Below, piece by piece: positions 1-10,899 of a stretch of 64,000 nucleotides of DNA (position 1 is the stretch's first letter; each line of letters opens with the position of its first letter). Under the pieces are notes generated by a model. It worked only from the letters and a program-made list of their open reading frames with translations. It ran no database searches and was not told where the DNA came from. A program made the position numbers and the translations under genes. Source of the DNA: Pelagibius sp965227505 (GTDB lineage: Bacteria > Pseudomonadota > Alphaproteobacteria > Kiloniellales > Kiloniellaceae); the NCBI RefSeq assembly GCF_965227505.1, contig NZ_OZ245757.1:2604001-2668000 (forward strand). The letters are read 5' to 3'.

Positions 1-10
1 GCGTAAAAAA

Positions 11-1432
11 CTAGGCTGCTTCCGCCGCCAGCTTGCGGGCCTTCTCGACGGCCTGCTCGATGGGGCCGACCATGTAGAAGGCAGCCTCGGGCAGGTGGTC
101 GTACTCGCCGTCGCAGATGCCCTTGAAGCCGCGCACGGTGTCTTCGATGGAGACCTGCACGCCGGGGCTGCCGGTGAAGACCTGGGCCACGTCGAAGGGC
201 TGGGACATGAAGCGCTGGATCTTGCGCGCGCGGGCCACGGTGAGCTTGTCCTCTTCCGAGAGCTCGTCCATGCCCAGGATCGCGATGATATCCTGCAGCG
301 CCTTGTAGCTCTGCAGAATGCGCTGCACCTCACGGGCGACGTTGTAGTGTTCCTCGCCGACCACCTGGGGGTCGAGAATACGGCTGGTGGAGTCGAGCGG
401 GTCGACCGCCGGATAGATGCCCAGCTCTGAGATCTGGCGCGACAGCACCGTCGTCGCATCCAGGTGGGCGAAGGAAGTCGCGGGAGCCGGGTCGGTCAGA
501 TCGTCGGCCGGCACGTAGATGGCCTGCACCGAGGTGATGGAGCCCTTCTTGGTGGTGGTGATGCGCTCCTGCAGGGTGCCCATGTCGGTGGCCAGAGTCG
601 GCTGATAGCCCACCGCCGAGGGAATGCGGCCCAAGAGCGCCGAGACCTCGGAACCGGCCTGGGTGAAGCGGAAGATGTTGTCCACGAAGAACAGCACGTC
701 CTGACCTTCCTCGTCGCGGAAGTACTCCGCCTGGGACAGGCCGGTCAGGGCGACGCGGGCACGCGCGCCCGGGGGCTCGTTCATCTGGCCGAAGACCAGG
801 GCCACCTTGGAGTCACCGTCCAGATTGATGACGCCTGATTCCATCATCTCGTGATAGAGGTCGTTGCCCTCGCGGGTCCGCTCGCCGACCCCGGCGAAAA
901 CCGAATAACCGCCGTGGGTTTTCGCAATGTTGTTGATCAGCTCCTGGATCAGCACCGTCTTGCCGACGCCGGCGCCGCCGAAGAGGCCGATCTTGCCGCC
1001 ACGGGAATAGGGCGCCAGCAAGTCGACGACCTTGATGCCGGTGACCAGCATCTCGGCTTCGGTGGACTGGTCGGCGAACTCCGGCGCCTCGCGGTGGATC
1101 GGCGCGCTGCGCGCTGTATTCACGGGTCCGCGCTCGTCGATGGGCTCGCCCACCACGTTGATGATGCGCCCCAGCATTTCCGGGCCCACCGGCACCGAAA
1201 TCGGGCTGCCGGTGTCTTTCACTTCCTGGCCGCGCACCAGGCCCTCGGAGGCGTCCATTGCGATGGAGCGCACCATGTTCTCGCCCAGGTGCTGCGCGAC
1301 CTCCAGAACCAGGCGCTTGCCGTCGTTGGTGGTCTCCAGCGCGTTGAGGATCGGCGGCAGGTCGCCGGTGAACTGCACGTCCACCACAGGGCCCATCACC
1401 TGGGTAACTTTGCCAACGAGGTTGTCTGCCAT
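11..1432 (-). CDS. atpD: ATP synthase F1 subunit beta
   Basis: Catalytic beta subunit of the membrane-bound F1Fo ATP synthase; it makes ATP at the cytoplasmic face of the inner membrane. The 473-residue protein has the usual family length. The P-loop GGAGVGKT lies at residues 152-159 and the catalytic Glu region GERTREGN at about 183-190. The ATG at 1432 follows an AAGGAG ribosome binding site seven bases upstream. It is the last complete gene of atpH-atpA-atpG-atpD and lies 63 bp after atpG. Only ten bases remain to its left in the window, where atpC (epsilon) would be expected. Function is certain from motifs and context. Confidence 0.98.
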   Translation of the reverse strand: MADNLVGKVTQVMGPVVDVQFTGDLPPILNALETTNDGKRLVLEVAQHLGENMVRSIAMDASEGLVRGQEVKDTGSPISVPVGPEMLGRIINVVGEPIDERGPVNTARSAPIHREAPEFADQSTEAEMLVTGIKVVDLLAPYSRGGKIGLFGGAGVGKTVLIQELINNIAKTHGGYSVFAGVGERTREGNDLYHEMMESGVINLDGDSKVALVFGQMNEPPGARARVALTGLSQAEYFRDEEGQDVLFFVDNIFRFTQAGSEVSALLGRIPSAVGYQPTLATDMGTLQERITTTKKGSITSVQAIYVPADDLTDPAPATSFAHLDATTVLSRQISELGIYPAVDPLDSTSRILDPQVVGEEHYNVAREVQRILQSYKALQDIIAILGMDELSEEDKLTVARARKIQRFMSQPFDVAQVFTGSPGVQVSIEDTVRGFKGICDGEYDHLPEAAFYMVGPIEQAVEKARKLAAEAA

Positions 1433-1495
1433 TGTCTTGCTCCTTGGTAGCCGCTTACGCCCTTCGCCGTGACGAGCGCGCCGCGGCAGCCGCCG

Positions 1496-2407
1496 TTACA
1501 TCGCTTCCTTAGCGGAAATAATCTCGATCAGTTCGCCGGTGATCGCGGCCTGACGGGTGCGGTTATAGACCAGCGTCAGGTTGTTGATCATGTCGCCGGC
1601 GTTGCGCGTCGCATTGTCCATCGCGGTCATGCGGGCGCCGTGCTCGCTGGCCGCGTTCTCCAACAGAGCCTTGAAGATCTGAATGGAGATGTTGGTCGGC
1701 AGCAAGGCGGTGAGGATCTCCTCCTCGCCGGGTTCGTACTCGTAGACCGCCCCGTCGAGCCCGCTGTCAGCGTCCGCTTCATCGTCGCCGTTCTCGTCAT
1801 CGTCCTTTTGCGGCGCCGCGAAGGGGATCAGCTGCTGCGGCTTGACGATCTGCGAGATGGCCGATCGGAACTCGGCGTAGAACATGGTGCAAACGTCGAA
1901 CTCGCCGGCTTCGAACATCGCCACCACCCGCTCGCCGATAGCCGCCGCCTTGTCGAAGGAAAGGCTGGGCCGCGCGATGTCTTCAACGGTGTCGATGATG
2001 CGCTCGCCGAGGTCGCGGCGCAGCTGGTCGCGGCCCTTGCGGCCCACGCAGAGGATCTTCACCGTCTTGCCCTGCTCCAGCAGGGCGTTGGCGGCGCGGC
2101 GCGCCTCGCGCACGATGGAGGTATTGAAGCCGCCGCAGAGGCCGCGGTCGGCCGTGGCCACCACGATCAGATGGGTCTCGTCGCTGCCGCTGCCGGCCAG
2201 CAGCTTGGGCGCGCCGGCCTGCCCGGCCGCCGCAGCGGCCAGGGAGCCCAGCATGCGCTCCATGCGCTGCGCATAGGGGCGCGAGGCCTCCGCCTGCTCC
2301 TGCGCGCGGCGCAGCTTGGCGGCGGCCACCATCTTCATGGCCGAGGTGATCTTGCGCGTCGACTTGACGGTGTCGATCCGGATTTTCAGGTCCTTGAGAT
2401 TCGGCAT
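1496..2407 (-). CDS. atpG: ATP synthase F1 subunit gamma
   Basis: Central rotor shaft of F1. The N-terminal helix (KIRIDTVKSTRKITSAMKMV, residues 8-27) and the C-terminal helix (NNLTLVYNRTRQAAIT) are the conserved coiled-coil ends that enter the alpha3beta3 ring. The protein is 303 residues, slightly longer than most bacterial gamma subunits. The extra length is a very acidic, Asp-rich stretch at about residues 201-218, just before the YEYEPGEEE segment. It sits between atpA (49 bp upstream) and atpD in the F1 operon. The ribosome binding site is weak (GGGGAC). Identity is certain; the role of the acidic insertion is unknown. Confidence 0.97.
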   Translation of the reverse strand: MPNLKDLKIRIDTVKSTRKITSAMKMVAAAKLRRAQEQAEASRPYAQRMERMLGSLAAAAAGQAGAPKLLAGSGSDETHLIVVATADRGLCGGFNTSIVREARRAANALLEQGKTVKILCVGRKGRDQLRRDLGERIIDTVEDIARPSLSFDKAAAIGERVVAMFEAGEFDVCTMFYAEFRSAISQIVKPQQLIPFAAPQKDDDENGDDEADADSGLDGAVYEYEPGEEEILTALLPTNISIQIFKALLENAASEHGARMTAMDNATRNAGDMINNLTLVYNRTRQAAITGELIEIISAKEAM

Positions 2408-2456
2408 AAGCCGTCCCCGCTCCGCCCTCTTGTTAGTCGATCAAACCGGTCCGCGA

Positions 2457-3988
<1,532 letters not shown>

Positions 3989-3992
<4 letters not shown>

Positions 3993-4549
3993 CCGACCCC
4001 TTTCATGGCGAGTTGAAGTCTTTGCAGTTTGCTGCGCAGGGACGAGTCGATCATGCGGCTGCCGACCTTCACGACGAGGCCGCCGATGAGGGCGGGATCG
4101 ACCTTGAGGTCGAGCTTCACCTTGTTGCCCGCCGTCGAACGCAGGGCATCGAGAAGGGCTGCCTGCTGGCTTTCGGAGAGGCTGCGGGCCGAGGTGACTT
4201 CCGCCGTCACCTCGCCGCGCCGGCGCGCCAGCTCGGCCAGATAGCCTTCGATCATCGCGGAGAGCGCGAAGAGACGATGGTTGTCGGCGACGACCAGCAC
4301 GAAGCGGCGGGTCAATTCGCCGATGCCGGCCTGGTCCATCACCGCGGCGATGGCTTTGCTCTGCTGCGCGCGGGAGTACAGCGGAGAGGACAGCAGGCGC
4401 TGCAGATCGCCGCTGTCGGCAATGAGTCTGCGCAACTGCTGCAGGTCCCCGGCGACCTCATCGAGCGCTTTGCGCTCATCGGCCAGATCAAGCAACGCGG
4501 AGGCATAGCGCCCTGCCAGGTCGCTCAAGCTCGTGTTATCACCAGCCAA
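3989..4549 (-). CDS. atpH: ATP synthase F1 subunit delta
   Basis: Delta subunit (OSCP), which joins the F1 head to the peripheral stalk. At 186 residues it has the normal length. The N-terminal helical domain (LAGRYASALLDLADE) and the C-terminal segment (VDPALIGGLVVKVGSRMIDSSLRSKL) are characteristic. It is the first gene of the F1 operon and overlaps atpA by four bases. In alphaproteobacteria the Fo genes usually lie elsewhere, which fits the absence of atpB/E/F here. Confidence 0.96.
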
Positions 4550-4654
4550 GCCCGATTTCCTCGAAAGTCCTTGTTACCCCTGCCCGCGCGGCTAACCCAT
4601 TATCCGGAAATCGGTTACGTGGAAGAGGTCCGATCCCGCCTGGGCCTTGCACAC

Positions 4655-4693
4655 GGCGGGGTTCCCGCCGACGAGCGCGGGTTTGGTATCATA
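4655..4693 (-). promoter_or_regulatory. Possible atp operon promoter -10 and leader hairpin
   Basis: A TATGAT box lies at 4693-4688 on the minus strand, about 140 bases before atpH. Just downstream is a hairpin, GGCGGG-GTT-CCCGCC, at 4655-4669. No convincing -35 element is seen at 16-18 bp spacing. If the box is real, the hairpin would sit near the 5' end of the atpHAGD transcript, where it could stabilise the mRNA. This is weak, sequence-only evidence. Confidence 0.3.
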
Positions 4694-4753
4694 GCTGAAA
4701 GGGCGTTGCAAGAAACCTCGGCGACAGCCGGAAAGCCCCCAAAGCCAAAGGGT

Positions 4754-5254
4754 TTAGGCCGGTTCCGGCGCCGCGCCCATGGCCGCCTTCATGCCCTCCA
4801 TCATCTCCTCCATGCTGGGGGTACGGAGGTGCTTGGCGAGGCCCCAGGAATGCCCAAAGGGGTCAACGATGCGCCCGAAGCGATCGCCCCAGAACATGTC
4901 GGTCGGCGGGTTTACGCCCTGCGCTCCGGCGGCCACCGCGGCCTCGAAGGTGGCGTCGACATCCTCGACATAGAGATGCAGGCTGACGGCAGTGCCTCCC
5001 AGGCTGAGCGGCGAGGTGCTGCCCCAATCGGGCATCTCCTCGGCCATCATGATGCGGGAGTCGCCGATTTCGATTTCGGCGTGCATCACCATGCTGCCGT
5101 CGGGCGTCGGCATGCGCAGGATCTCACGGGCGCCGAAGACCTTTGCGTAGTAGGCGATGGCCGCAGGCACGTCCTTCACCACGATGTGCGGGGTGACCGT
5201 ATGCATGCCTTCAGGCGGCGTACTGCCAGTGTTGGTTGTCTCGGGGTCGCTCAT
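4754..5254 (-). CDS. VOC (glyoxalase/PhnB-like) family protein
   Basis: A 166-residue protein with one vicinal-oxygen-chelate repeat pair. It contains VTPHIVVKDVPAAIAYYAKV at the start of the first module, and YVEDVDATFEAAVAAGA followed by the GDRFGRIVDPFGHSWGLA tail typical of PhnB-like members. Substrate cannot be predicted. The reading frame is open further upstream, but the ATG at 5254 is preceded by GGAGGA at good spacing, so this start was chosen. An alternative ATG is at 5266. The gene lies alone between the atp operon and priA on the same strand, with 232 bp free upstream. The C-terminal Met-rich helix is unremarkable. Confidence 0.85.
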   Translation of the reverse strand: MSDPETTNTGSTPPEGMHTVTPHIVVKDVPAAIAYYAKVFGAREILRMPTPDGSMVMHAEIEIGDSRIMMAEEMPDWGSTSPLSLGGTAVSLHLYVEDVDATFEAAVAAGAQGVNPPTDMFWGDRFGRIVDPFGHSWGLAKHLRTPSMEEMMEGMKAAMGAAPEPA

Positions 5255-5486
5255 CTCGTCCTCCATGGGTTGGCCCGAAACCCCGCCTGTTGGAGGGTCC
5301 CGGGCGCCGATTGCTGGCCCTTCTGCGCGAGACGGCGTCACACAGCCACAGCGCACAATCGGCTGGCGAAACTGCTCTGCACTGCGGTGATCGCGGACAG
5401 TCTAGCGCAGCACGCCACGGCGCGCGGATCGAAAATGCGTGATCCGGGACCGCGGCGGCGCGGTGCGCGGTGCGGTAGCCAGGCCG

Positions 5487-7787
5487 CTAAAGAAAGCTGT
5501 AGGGATCGATATCCACCTGCAGGCGCAGGTTCGAGGGCAGTTTGACCGCCTGAACCCAGGGCAGAAGCGCCGCCTGGATGCGAAAACCGCGGGACGCCTT
5601 CACCAGGAAGCGGCGGCGATGACGCCCGCGCAGCACCGCCAGCGGCGCCGGGGCGGGCCCCAGCACCGTCAGACCCGGCTGTCGCGGCGCGGCGCGCGCC
5701 AGGGCCGCGGCCACGGCATCCACCTGTCCCGGGTCCGGGCTCGACAGGATGACAGCCGCCAGGCGCCCGAAGGGGGGCAGACCGGCCTCCCGCCGGGCCT
5801 CGGCCTCGGCAGCCAGGAAGGCGTCGCGTCCGCCGCCGGCCAGAGCCTGCATCACCGGATGGTCCGGCTCGCTGGTCTGGAGCAGCACCCGGCCCGGCCG
5901 CTCGGCCCGGCCAGCGCGGCCTGCCACCTGGTGGAGCAGCTGATAGGTCCGCTCCGCCGCGCGCAGGTCGCCGCCGAACAACCCGAGGTCCGCATCCACC
6001 ACGCCGACCAGGGTGAGCTGAGGGAAGTGATGGCCCTTGGCGACGATCTGGGTGCCGATCAGGAGGTCGATCTCATGCTGCTGGACGGCGCGCACCAGAT
6101 CGGCCGCTGCGTCGGGTCCGGTCAGGGTGTCGCTGGTCATCAGCCCGGTGCGGGCTTCGGGGAAGAGGATCCGCGTCTCCTCCGCCAGACGCTCGACGCC
6201 GGGCCCGCAGGCCACCAGGCTGCCTTCCGTGCCGCAGTCGGGGCAGCTGCGCGGCAGCCGTCCGACAAAGCCGCAGTGGTGGCATTGCAGGCGCCCGGCG
6301 AGGCGGTGCTCCACCAGCCAGGCGGTGCAGTTCGGACACTGCAGGCGATGACCGCACGCGCGGCAGAGGGTCAGCGGCGCATAACCGCGGCGATTGAGAA
6401 ACAGCAGCACCTGTTCCCCGGCCTCCAGGGTCTCGGCGATCGCCCCGCGCAGGGCGGCGGAGAGCCAGGCCTGGCCCCCGCCAGGGGAGCCGCCGGGGGT
6501 TTCGAGGCGCGGCGGCTTGTCGGCCCGCAGATCGACCAGCGATATCTCCGGCAGGCGCGCGCCGCCATGGCGCTCCGGCAGGCGGAGGTGGGCGTAGCGG
6601 CCACCGCGCACGTTGTTGAGCGATTCCAGCGACGGCGTCGCCGAAGCGAGGACGGCCGGAACCCCGCCCAACTGCGCGCGAACCACCGCCATGTCGCGGG
6701 CGTGGTAGGGCACACCGTCTTCCTGTTTGAAGGCGGCCTCGTGCTCCTCGTCGACGACGATGAGGCCGAGGTCGGGAAACGGCAGGAAGAGCGCCGAGCG
6801 CGCGCCCACCACTACCGGCGCGCGGCCGCAGGCGACCGCCCGCCAGGCGGCGCGGCGCTGGGCCGAGGTGAGATCGGAATGCCAGAGCGCCGGCGCGACT
6901 CCGAAGCGCGCCTCGAAGCGCTGCAGCCACTGGGCGGACAGCGCGATCTCCGGCAGCAGCACCAGCGCCTGGCGGCCGGTCGCCAGGGCGGCGGCCAGCG
7001 CCTCGAAGTAGACCTCGGTCTTGCCGGAGCCGGTGACCCCGTCCAGCAGCGTAACGGAGAAGTCCCCCGCCGCAACACTCTGGCGCAGCGCCGCCGCGGC
7101 GGCGCCCTGACTGTCGGAAAGCGCCGGCCCGGCGCGGTCGGGATCGGGCGCTGCGAAGCGGGCCTCACGCAGCACCGAGACCGCCTCGACGATGCCGGCT
7201 TTCTCCAACCCCTTCACCACCGAGGTTCCAACCCCGGCCGCCGCGGCGATTTCAGCCAGCGGGCGCGCCGGCGACTCTTCCATCTCTTCCAGAACGCGGC
7301 GCCGCGCCGGCGTGACCCGCAGGTCGGCCGACAGAGGCTGCTCGGCGCGGCGGTAGAGCGTGACCGGGCGCGGCGGCTCCAGTGCCGAGGGCGAACTGAG
7401 CGCCATGCGCAGAACGGCGCCGGGCGCCGCCAGGGTGTAGTCCGCCACCCAGGTCAGGAAACGCCGCGCGACGGCGGTCAGCGGCGGCACCGGGCAGACA
7501 TCGATCACCGGGCGCAGCCGCCCCAGCGGCAGGGCCTTCCCGCCCCCGTCGGCCGCCCCCGGCCGGCCGTCCTCCGGCAGCAGGTCCCAGACCACGCCGA
7601 AAACCTCCCGCTGGCCGAGCGGTACGGTGACCACCGACCCGGGCTCGACCTCCAGATCCTCCGGGATCAGGTAATCGTAGGCACCGGCCAGCGGCAGCGG
7701 CAGCAGGACCGCGGCGCGGCGCGGCTGTGTCTCCGGCGCCCTATCCTCCAGGGGAAGGGTGGCAGTGCTGGCAAGGCGCTTGGGCAT
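5487..7787 (-). CDS. priA: Primosomal protein N' (PriA helicase)
   Basis: Superfamily 2 DNA helicase that restarts stalled replication forks by loading the primosome. The 766-residue protein has a 3'-DNA-binding N-terminal domain (residues 25-120), Walker A DGVTGSGKT at 249-257, the DEEH box at 346-349, and a zinc-binding region with eight cysteines at 475, 478, 484, 487, 502, 505, 515 and 518. All catalytic and zinc ligands are present, so it should be active. It is divergent from the transaldolase gene, with 85 bp between their starts. The ribosome binding site is weak. Confidence 0.97.
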   Translation of the reverse strand: MPKRLASTATLPLEDRAPETQPRRAAVLLPLPLAGAYDYLIPEDLEVEPGSVVTVPLGQREVFGVVWDLLPEDGRPGAADGGGKALPLGRLRPVIDVCPVPPLTAVARRFLTWVADYTLAAPGAVLRMALSSPSALEPPRPVTLYRRAEQPLSADLRVTPARRRVLEEMEESPARPLAEIAAAAGVGTSVVKGLEKAGIVEAVSVLREARFAAPDPDRAGPALSDSQGAAAAALRQSVAAGDFSVTLLDGVTGSGKTEVYFEALAAALATGRQALVLLPEIALSAQWLQRFEARFGVAPALWHSDLTSAQRRAAWRAVACGRAPVVVGARSALFLPFPDLGLIVVDEEHEAAFKQEDGVPYHARDMAVVRAQLGGVPAVLASATPSLESLNNVRGGRYAHLRLPERHGGARLPEISLVDLRADKPPRLETPGGSPGGGQAWLSAALRGAIAETLEAGEQVLLFLNRRGYAPLTLCRACGHRLQCPNCTAWLVEHRLAGRLQCHHCGFVGRLPRSCPDCGTEGSLVACGPGVERLAEETRILFPEARTGLMTSDTLTGPDAAADLVRAVQQHEIDLLIGTQIVAKGHHFPQLTLVGVVDADLGLFGGDLRAAERTYQLLHQVAGRAGRAERPGRVLLQTSEPDHPVMQALAGGGRDAFLAAEAEARREAGLPPFGRLAAVILSSPDPGQVDAVAAALARAAPRQPGLTVLGPAPAPLAVLRGRHRRRFLVKASRGFRIQAALLPWVQAVKLPSNLRLQVDIDPYSFL

Positions 7788-7872
7788 GGGCTACACTCTA
7801 GCCGAGGCCAAAGGGAAGGGCCATCGCCCGGCAGGCTAGACCACCGGCAGCAAAGAGGACGAACCTGGAAGC

Positions 7873-8562
7873 ATGAAGTTCTTCATCGACACCGCCGATG
7901 TGGCGGAGATCCGCGAGCTGGCGGCCACCGGCCTGGTGGACGGCATCACCACGAACCCCTCGCTGGTCGCCAAGACCGGACGCGACTTCTTCGAGGTGCT
8001 GCACGAGATCTGCGCGGTCGTGCCGGGGCCCGTCAGCGCCGAGGTGACGGCCGTCGACTACGAGGACATGGTGAGCGAAGGCCGCAAGCTGGCGGCACTG
8101 GCCTCCAACATCGTCGTCAAGGCGCCGCTGACCGTCGACGGCCTGAAGGCCTGCAAGACGCTGTCCGACGAAGGCACCAAGGTCAACGTGACCCTCTGCT
8201 TCTCGGCGGCTCAGGCGATCCTCGCCGCCAAGGCCGGCGCCACCTACATCTCGCCCTTCGTCGGCCGCCTCGACGACACCGGCATCGACGGGCTGGAACT
8301 GATTGCCGACATCGTCGAAATCTACGAGGCCTACCCGGACTTCACCACCGAGGTGCTGGTCGCTTCGGTGCGCAATTCCGGCCACATCATCGAGGCCGCG
8401 AAGATGGGTGCGCATGTCGCCACCATCCCGCCGGCGGTGCTCCGCGCCATGTACAAGCACCCGCTGACCGACAAGGGGCTGGAGGCCTTCCTGGCAGACT
8501 GGGCAAAGACCGGACAGTCCATCCTGCACCGCGACGACAGCGCCGAGCGCCGCAGTGCCTGA
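7873..8562 (+). CDS. tal: Transaldolase, TalC/fructose-6-phosphate aldolase subfamily
   Basis: Small (229 residues) class I aldolase of the TalC/MipB group, acting in the non-oxidative pentose phosphate route or on fructose 6-phosphate. The signature GITTNPSLVAK lies at residues 24-34, and the Schiff-base lysine is Lys83 in SNIVVKAPLT. The C-terminal HPLTDKGLEAFLADW segment is also typical. The stop codon region overlaps the GTG start of the next gene by eight bases, so it is co-transcribed with the DUF484 gene and xerC. Whether it works as transaldolase or fructose-6-phosphate aldolase cannot be decided from sequence. Confidence 0.93.
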   Translation: MKFFIDTADVAEIRELAATGLVDGITTNPSLVAKTGRDFFEVLHEICAVVPGPVSAEVTAVDYEDMVSEGRKLAALASNIVVKAPLTVDGLKACKTLSDEGTKVNVTLCFSAAQAILAAKAGATYISPFVGRLDDTGIDGLELIADIVEIYEAYPDFTTEVLVASVRNSGHIIEAAKMGAHVATIPPAVLRAMYKHPLTDKGLEAFLADWAKTGQSILHRDDSAERRSA

Positions 8563-9382
8563 GAGCGGAACCCAGGGCGAAGAGGGCCCGGACAAGAACC
8601 GCGAGAACGAAGCCGGCGCGAACGGCAGCGCAAAGGCCGCGCCCAAAGAAACCGGTGACACCAGCAAAGCGGCTGCAGCGAAGAGTGCCTGCGCGCAAGC
8701 GATCTCGGGCGATCAGGTGGCAGCCTATCTGCGCCGCCACCCGGAGTTCCTGGCCGCCAACCCCGATCTTCTGGACAGCCAGGAACCGCCGGCGCGCGCC
8801 CAGGGCGACGGTGTGATCGATCTGCAGCAGTTTCAGGTCCAGCGCCTGCGCGACAAGGTCGGCAGCCTGACCTCTCTGCGCGACGAACTGTTGTCCGCCG
8901 GACGCAACAACCTCTCGATCCAGAGTCGGGTTCACCGCTCGGTCCTGGCGATCCTCAACGCACGCAGCTTTGAGGAGTTCGTCGAGACCATCACCACCGA
9001 CATGGCGGCGATCCTGGATCTGGACGTGGTCACCATCGGTGTCGAGAAGACCGACGAGGGCGGTGCCTGGCGGCCCACCGCCGGGGTTTACTGCCTGGAA
9101 GCGGGCAGCATCGACGCCCTGCTCGGTCCAAGCGGCACGGTTCTGCTGCGCGACCAAGTGAGCGGCGATCCGGCCATCTTCGACGGCGCCGCCGGGATCG
9201 TGCAGTCCGACGCCCTGATCCGCCTCAGCATCAGCGAGACCACCCCGCCGGCGCTGCTGGCGCTCGGCTCCCGCCAGCCCGGCGCCTTTCATGCCGGACA
9301 GGGGACCGAGCTGCTGACCTTCCTCTCCGAGGTGCTGGAGGTCTCGTTCCGGTCATGGCTGAACCTGCCGCAAAGGCTGTAG
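8555..9382 (+). CDS. DUF484 family protein
   Basis: A 275-residue DUF484 protein (GAF-like fold). The N-terminal 45 residues are Lys/Glu/Ala-rich and probably disordered. Then follows the family core, VAAYLRRHPEFLAANPDLL at about 51-69 and IDLQQFQVQRLRDKVGSL. The neighbourhood is diagnostic: DUF484 genes lie directly before xerC in many proteobacteria, including E. coli yigA-xerC. The GTG start at 8555 overlaps the transaldolase gene, and the stop overlaps xerC by 28 bases. Molecular function is unknown. Confidence 0.88.
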   Translation: MPESGTQGEEGPDKNRENEAGANGSAKAAPKETGDTSKAAAAKSACAQAISGDQVAAYLRRHPEFLAANPDLLDSQEPPARAQGDGVIDLQQFQVQRLRDKVGSLTSLRDELLSAGRNNLSIQSRVHRSVLAILNARSFEEFVETITTDMAAILDLDVVTIGVEKTDEGGAWRPTAGVYCLEAGSIDALLGPSGTVLLRDQVSGDPAIFDGAAGIVQSDALIRLSISETTPPALLALGSRQPGAFHAGQGTELLTFLSEVLEVSFRSWLNLPQRL

Positions 9383-10374
9383 GCAAAGCCGCAGCGCCGC
9401 GCCGCGAAACCCAACTGCAGGGGGTTCTGACGGCGGCGGCGCCGGACCTGCAGGCCGTCCTTCGCGACTGGCAGACCTGGCTGAAGGACGAGCGGCGTGC
9501 CTCGCCGCACACCCTCCTGGCCTATCGGCGCGACCTCCAGCACTTTCTCGTCTTCCTCGCCGAACACCGCGGCGGGCCGGCGCGCCTGAAGGACCTCTCC
9601 GCCCTGACCGCCGGCGATTTTCGCGCCTGGCTGGCGGCCCGCGCCGCCGACGGCCTGGAGCGCAGTTCCACGGCCCGGGCGCTTTCCAGCCTGCGCGGGC
9701 TGTACCGCTGGCTGACAAGGCGCGGCCTTGCCGAGAATGCCGCGCTGGCAACCCTGCGCACACCCAAGGTCCCCAAAGCGGTGCCGCGGGCGCTGAGCGC
9801 TGCGGAGGCGGGCGAAGTGGTCGACAGTGTCGGCGAGCTGAGCGAGTCCGACTGGATCGGCAAGCGCGACTGCGCAGTCCTGCTGCTGCTCTACGGCTGC
9901 GGGCTCAGGATCGGCGAAGCGCTGGCGCTGACCCGGGGGGAGGCGCCGAAGCCCGGCCAGGAAAGCCTGCTGGTCACCGGCAAGGGCAACAAGCAGCGCA
10001 TGGTGCCGCTGCTGCCGGTGGTCGGAGACGCCGTTGCCGACTATCTGGCCGCCTGCCCCTTCGGCGGCGATGCCGGAGCGCCGCTGTTCCGCGGCGCCCG
10101 CGGCGGCGCACTCGGCCCGCGGCGGGTTCAGGAAAAGATGGCGGCCCTGCGTGCTCTGCTCGGGCTTCCGGAGGGCGCCACGCCGCATGCCCTGCGCCAC
10201 TCCTTCGCCACCCACCTCCTGGCCGGCGGCGGCGACCTGCGCGCCATCCAGGAACTTCTCGGCCACGCTTCGCTCTCGACCACCCAGCGTTACACCGACG
10301 TCGATGTCGCCGGGCTGCTGGCGGTCTACGACAGGGCGCATCCTCGGGCCCGGGCGCGCGCAAAGGGGCGCTGA
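9355..10374 (+). CDS. xerC: Tyrosine recombinase XerC
   Basis: Site-specific recombinase that resolves chromosome dimers at dif with XerD. The N-terminal SAM-like core-binding domain (about 31-125) is followed by the catalytic domain. All active residues are present: Arg185 (GCGLRIGE), Lys210 (TGKGNKQR), His278 and Arg281 (HALRHSFATH), His304 (LGHASLSTT) and Tyr313. It has a 30-residue N-terminal extension compared with E. coli XerC, and a basic C-terminal tail. It is the last gene of tal-DUF484-xerC. The dif site is not in this window. Confidence 0.95.
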   Translation: MAEPAAKAVGKAAAPRRETQLQGVLTAAAPDLQAVLRDWQTWLKDERRASPHTLLAYRRDLQHFLVFLAEHRGGPARLKDLSALTAGDFRAWLAARAADGLERSSTARALSSLRGLYRWLTRRGLAENAALATLRTPKVPKAVPRALSAAEAGEVVDSVGELSESDWIGKRDCAVLLLLYGCGLRIGEALALTRGEAPKPGQESLLVTGKGNKQRMVPLLPVVGDAVADYLAACPFGGDAGAPLFRGARGGALGPRRVQEKMAALRALLGLPEGATPHALRHSFATHLLAGGGDLRAIQELLGHASLSTTQRYTDVDVAGLLAVYDRAHPRARARAKGR

Positions 10375-10380
10375 ACGACG

Positions 10381-10899
10381 TTAAGCGGGAAAGGTATGAC
10401 CCGAGGCCGGGCGCAGGCGGCGGTAGAGCAAGCGCCCCAGTTCAGGGACGAAGCGCTGCTCCTCGAAGCCCGTCTTCTCCAGCACCCGGCGCGAAGCCCG
10501 GTTGTTTTCCCGCACGAAGGCCCTGACCTCGGGAAGGCCCAGCACACCATCGGCCAGGTCCAGCGCCGCCGTCACCAACTCTGTCGCATAGCCCTTTCCC
10601 CAGGCTTCCGGGTGAAAGGCGTAGCCGACCTCCACGCCCCATCCGGGATCGAAGGGATCCTCGTAAAGCCCGCCCCAGCCGACGATGCGCTTCGCCTCGC
10701 GGGTCAGGATGGCCCAGGGGGCACAGCCGTCGCGGCGGCGGCGCCGCTCGTGCAGGGCGATGCGCCGCCGGCATTGGCGCAGCGACTGGTCGAGATGTGT
10801 GAACTGCATGGCCTGCGGGTCGCCCAGAAAGGCAAAGAGCGCCGGGACGTCCTTCAACGTGGGCGGGCGCAGCAGCAGGCGCTCGGTTTCCAGAATCAC
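10381..10899 (-). CDS. GNAT family N-acetyltransferase
   Basis: A 172-residue RimJ/RimL-type acetyltransferase. It begins with ILETERLLLRPPTLKD and contains the acetyl-CoA-binding segment EVGYAFHPEAWGKGYATELV, followed by VRAFVRENNRASRRVLEKTG. The start is a GTG at 10899 that overlaps the TGA of the MFS gene in a GTGA arrangement, so the two genes are translationally coupled. The acceptor substrate is unknown; family members acetylate N-terminal amino groups of proteins or small amines. An upstream extension of the frame runs inside the MFS gene and is not real. Confidence 0.9.
   Translation of the reverse strand: MILETERLLLRPPTLKDVPALFAFLGDPQAMQFTHLDQSLRQCRRRIALHERRRRRDGCAPWAILTREAKRIVGWGGLYEDPFDPGWGVEVGYAFHPEAWGKGYATELVTAALDLADGVLGLPEVRAFVRENNRASRRVLEKTGFEEQRFVPELGRLLYRRLRPASGHTFPA

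Noticed and set aside
4754..5486. Upstream-extended start of the VOC protein at 5356
   Set aside because: The extra N-terminus is non-conserved and Pro/Arg-rich, whereas a strong GGAGGA precedes the ATG at 5254.
5439..8816. Very long plus-strand open frame (over 1,000 codons) across priA and transaldolase
   Set aside because: It runs antisense to priA, whose motifs and zinc ligands are intact, and has no family features. Such frames are expected opposite GC-rich genes.
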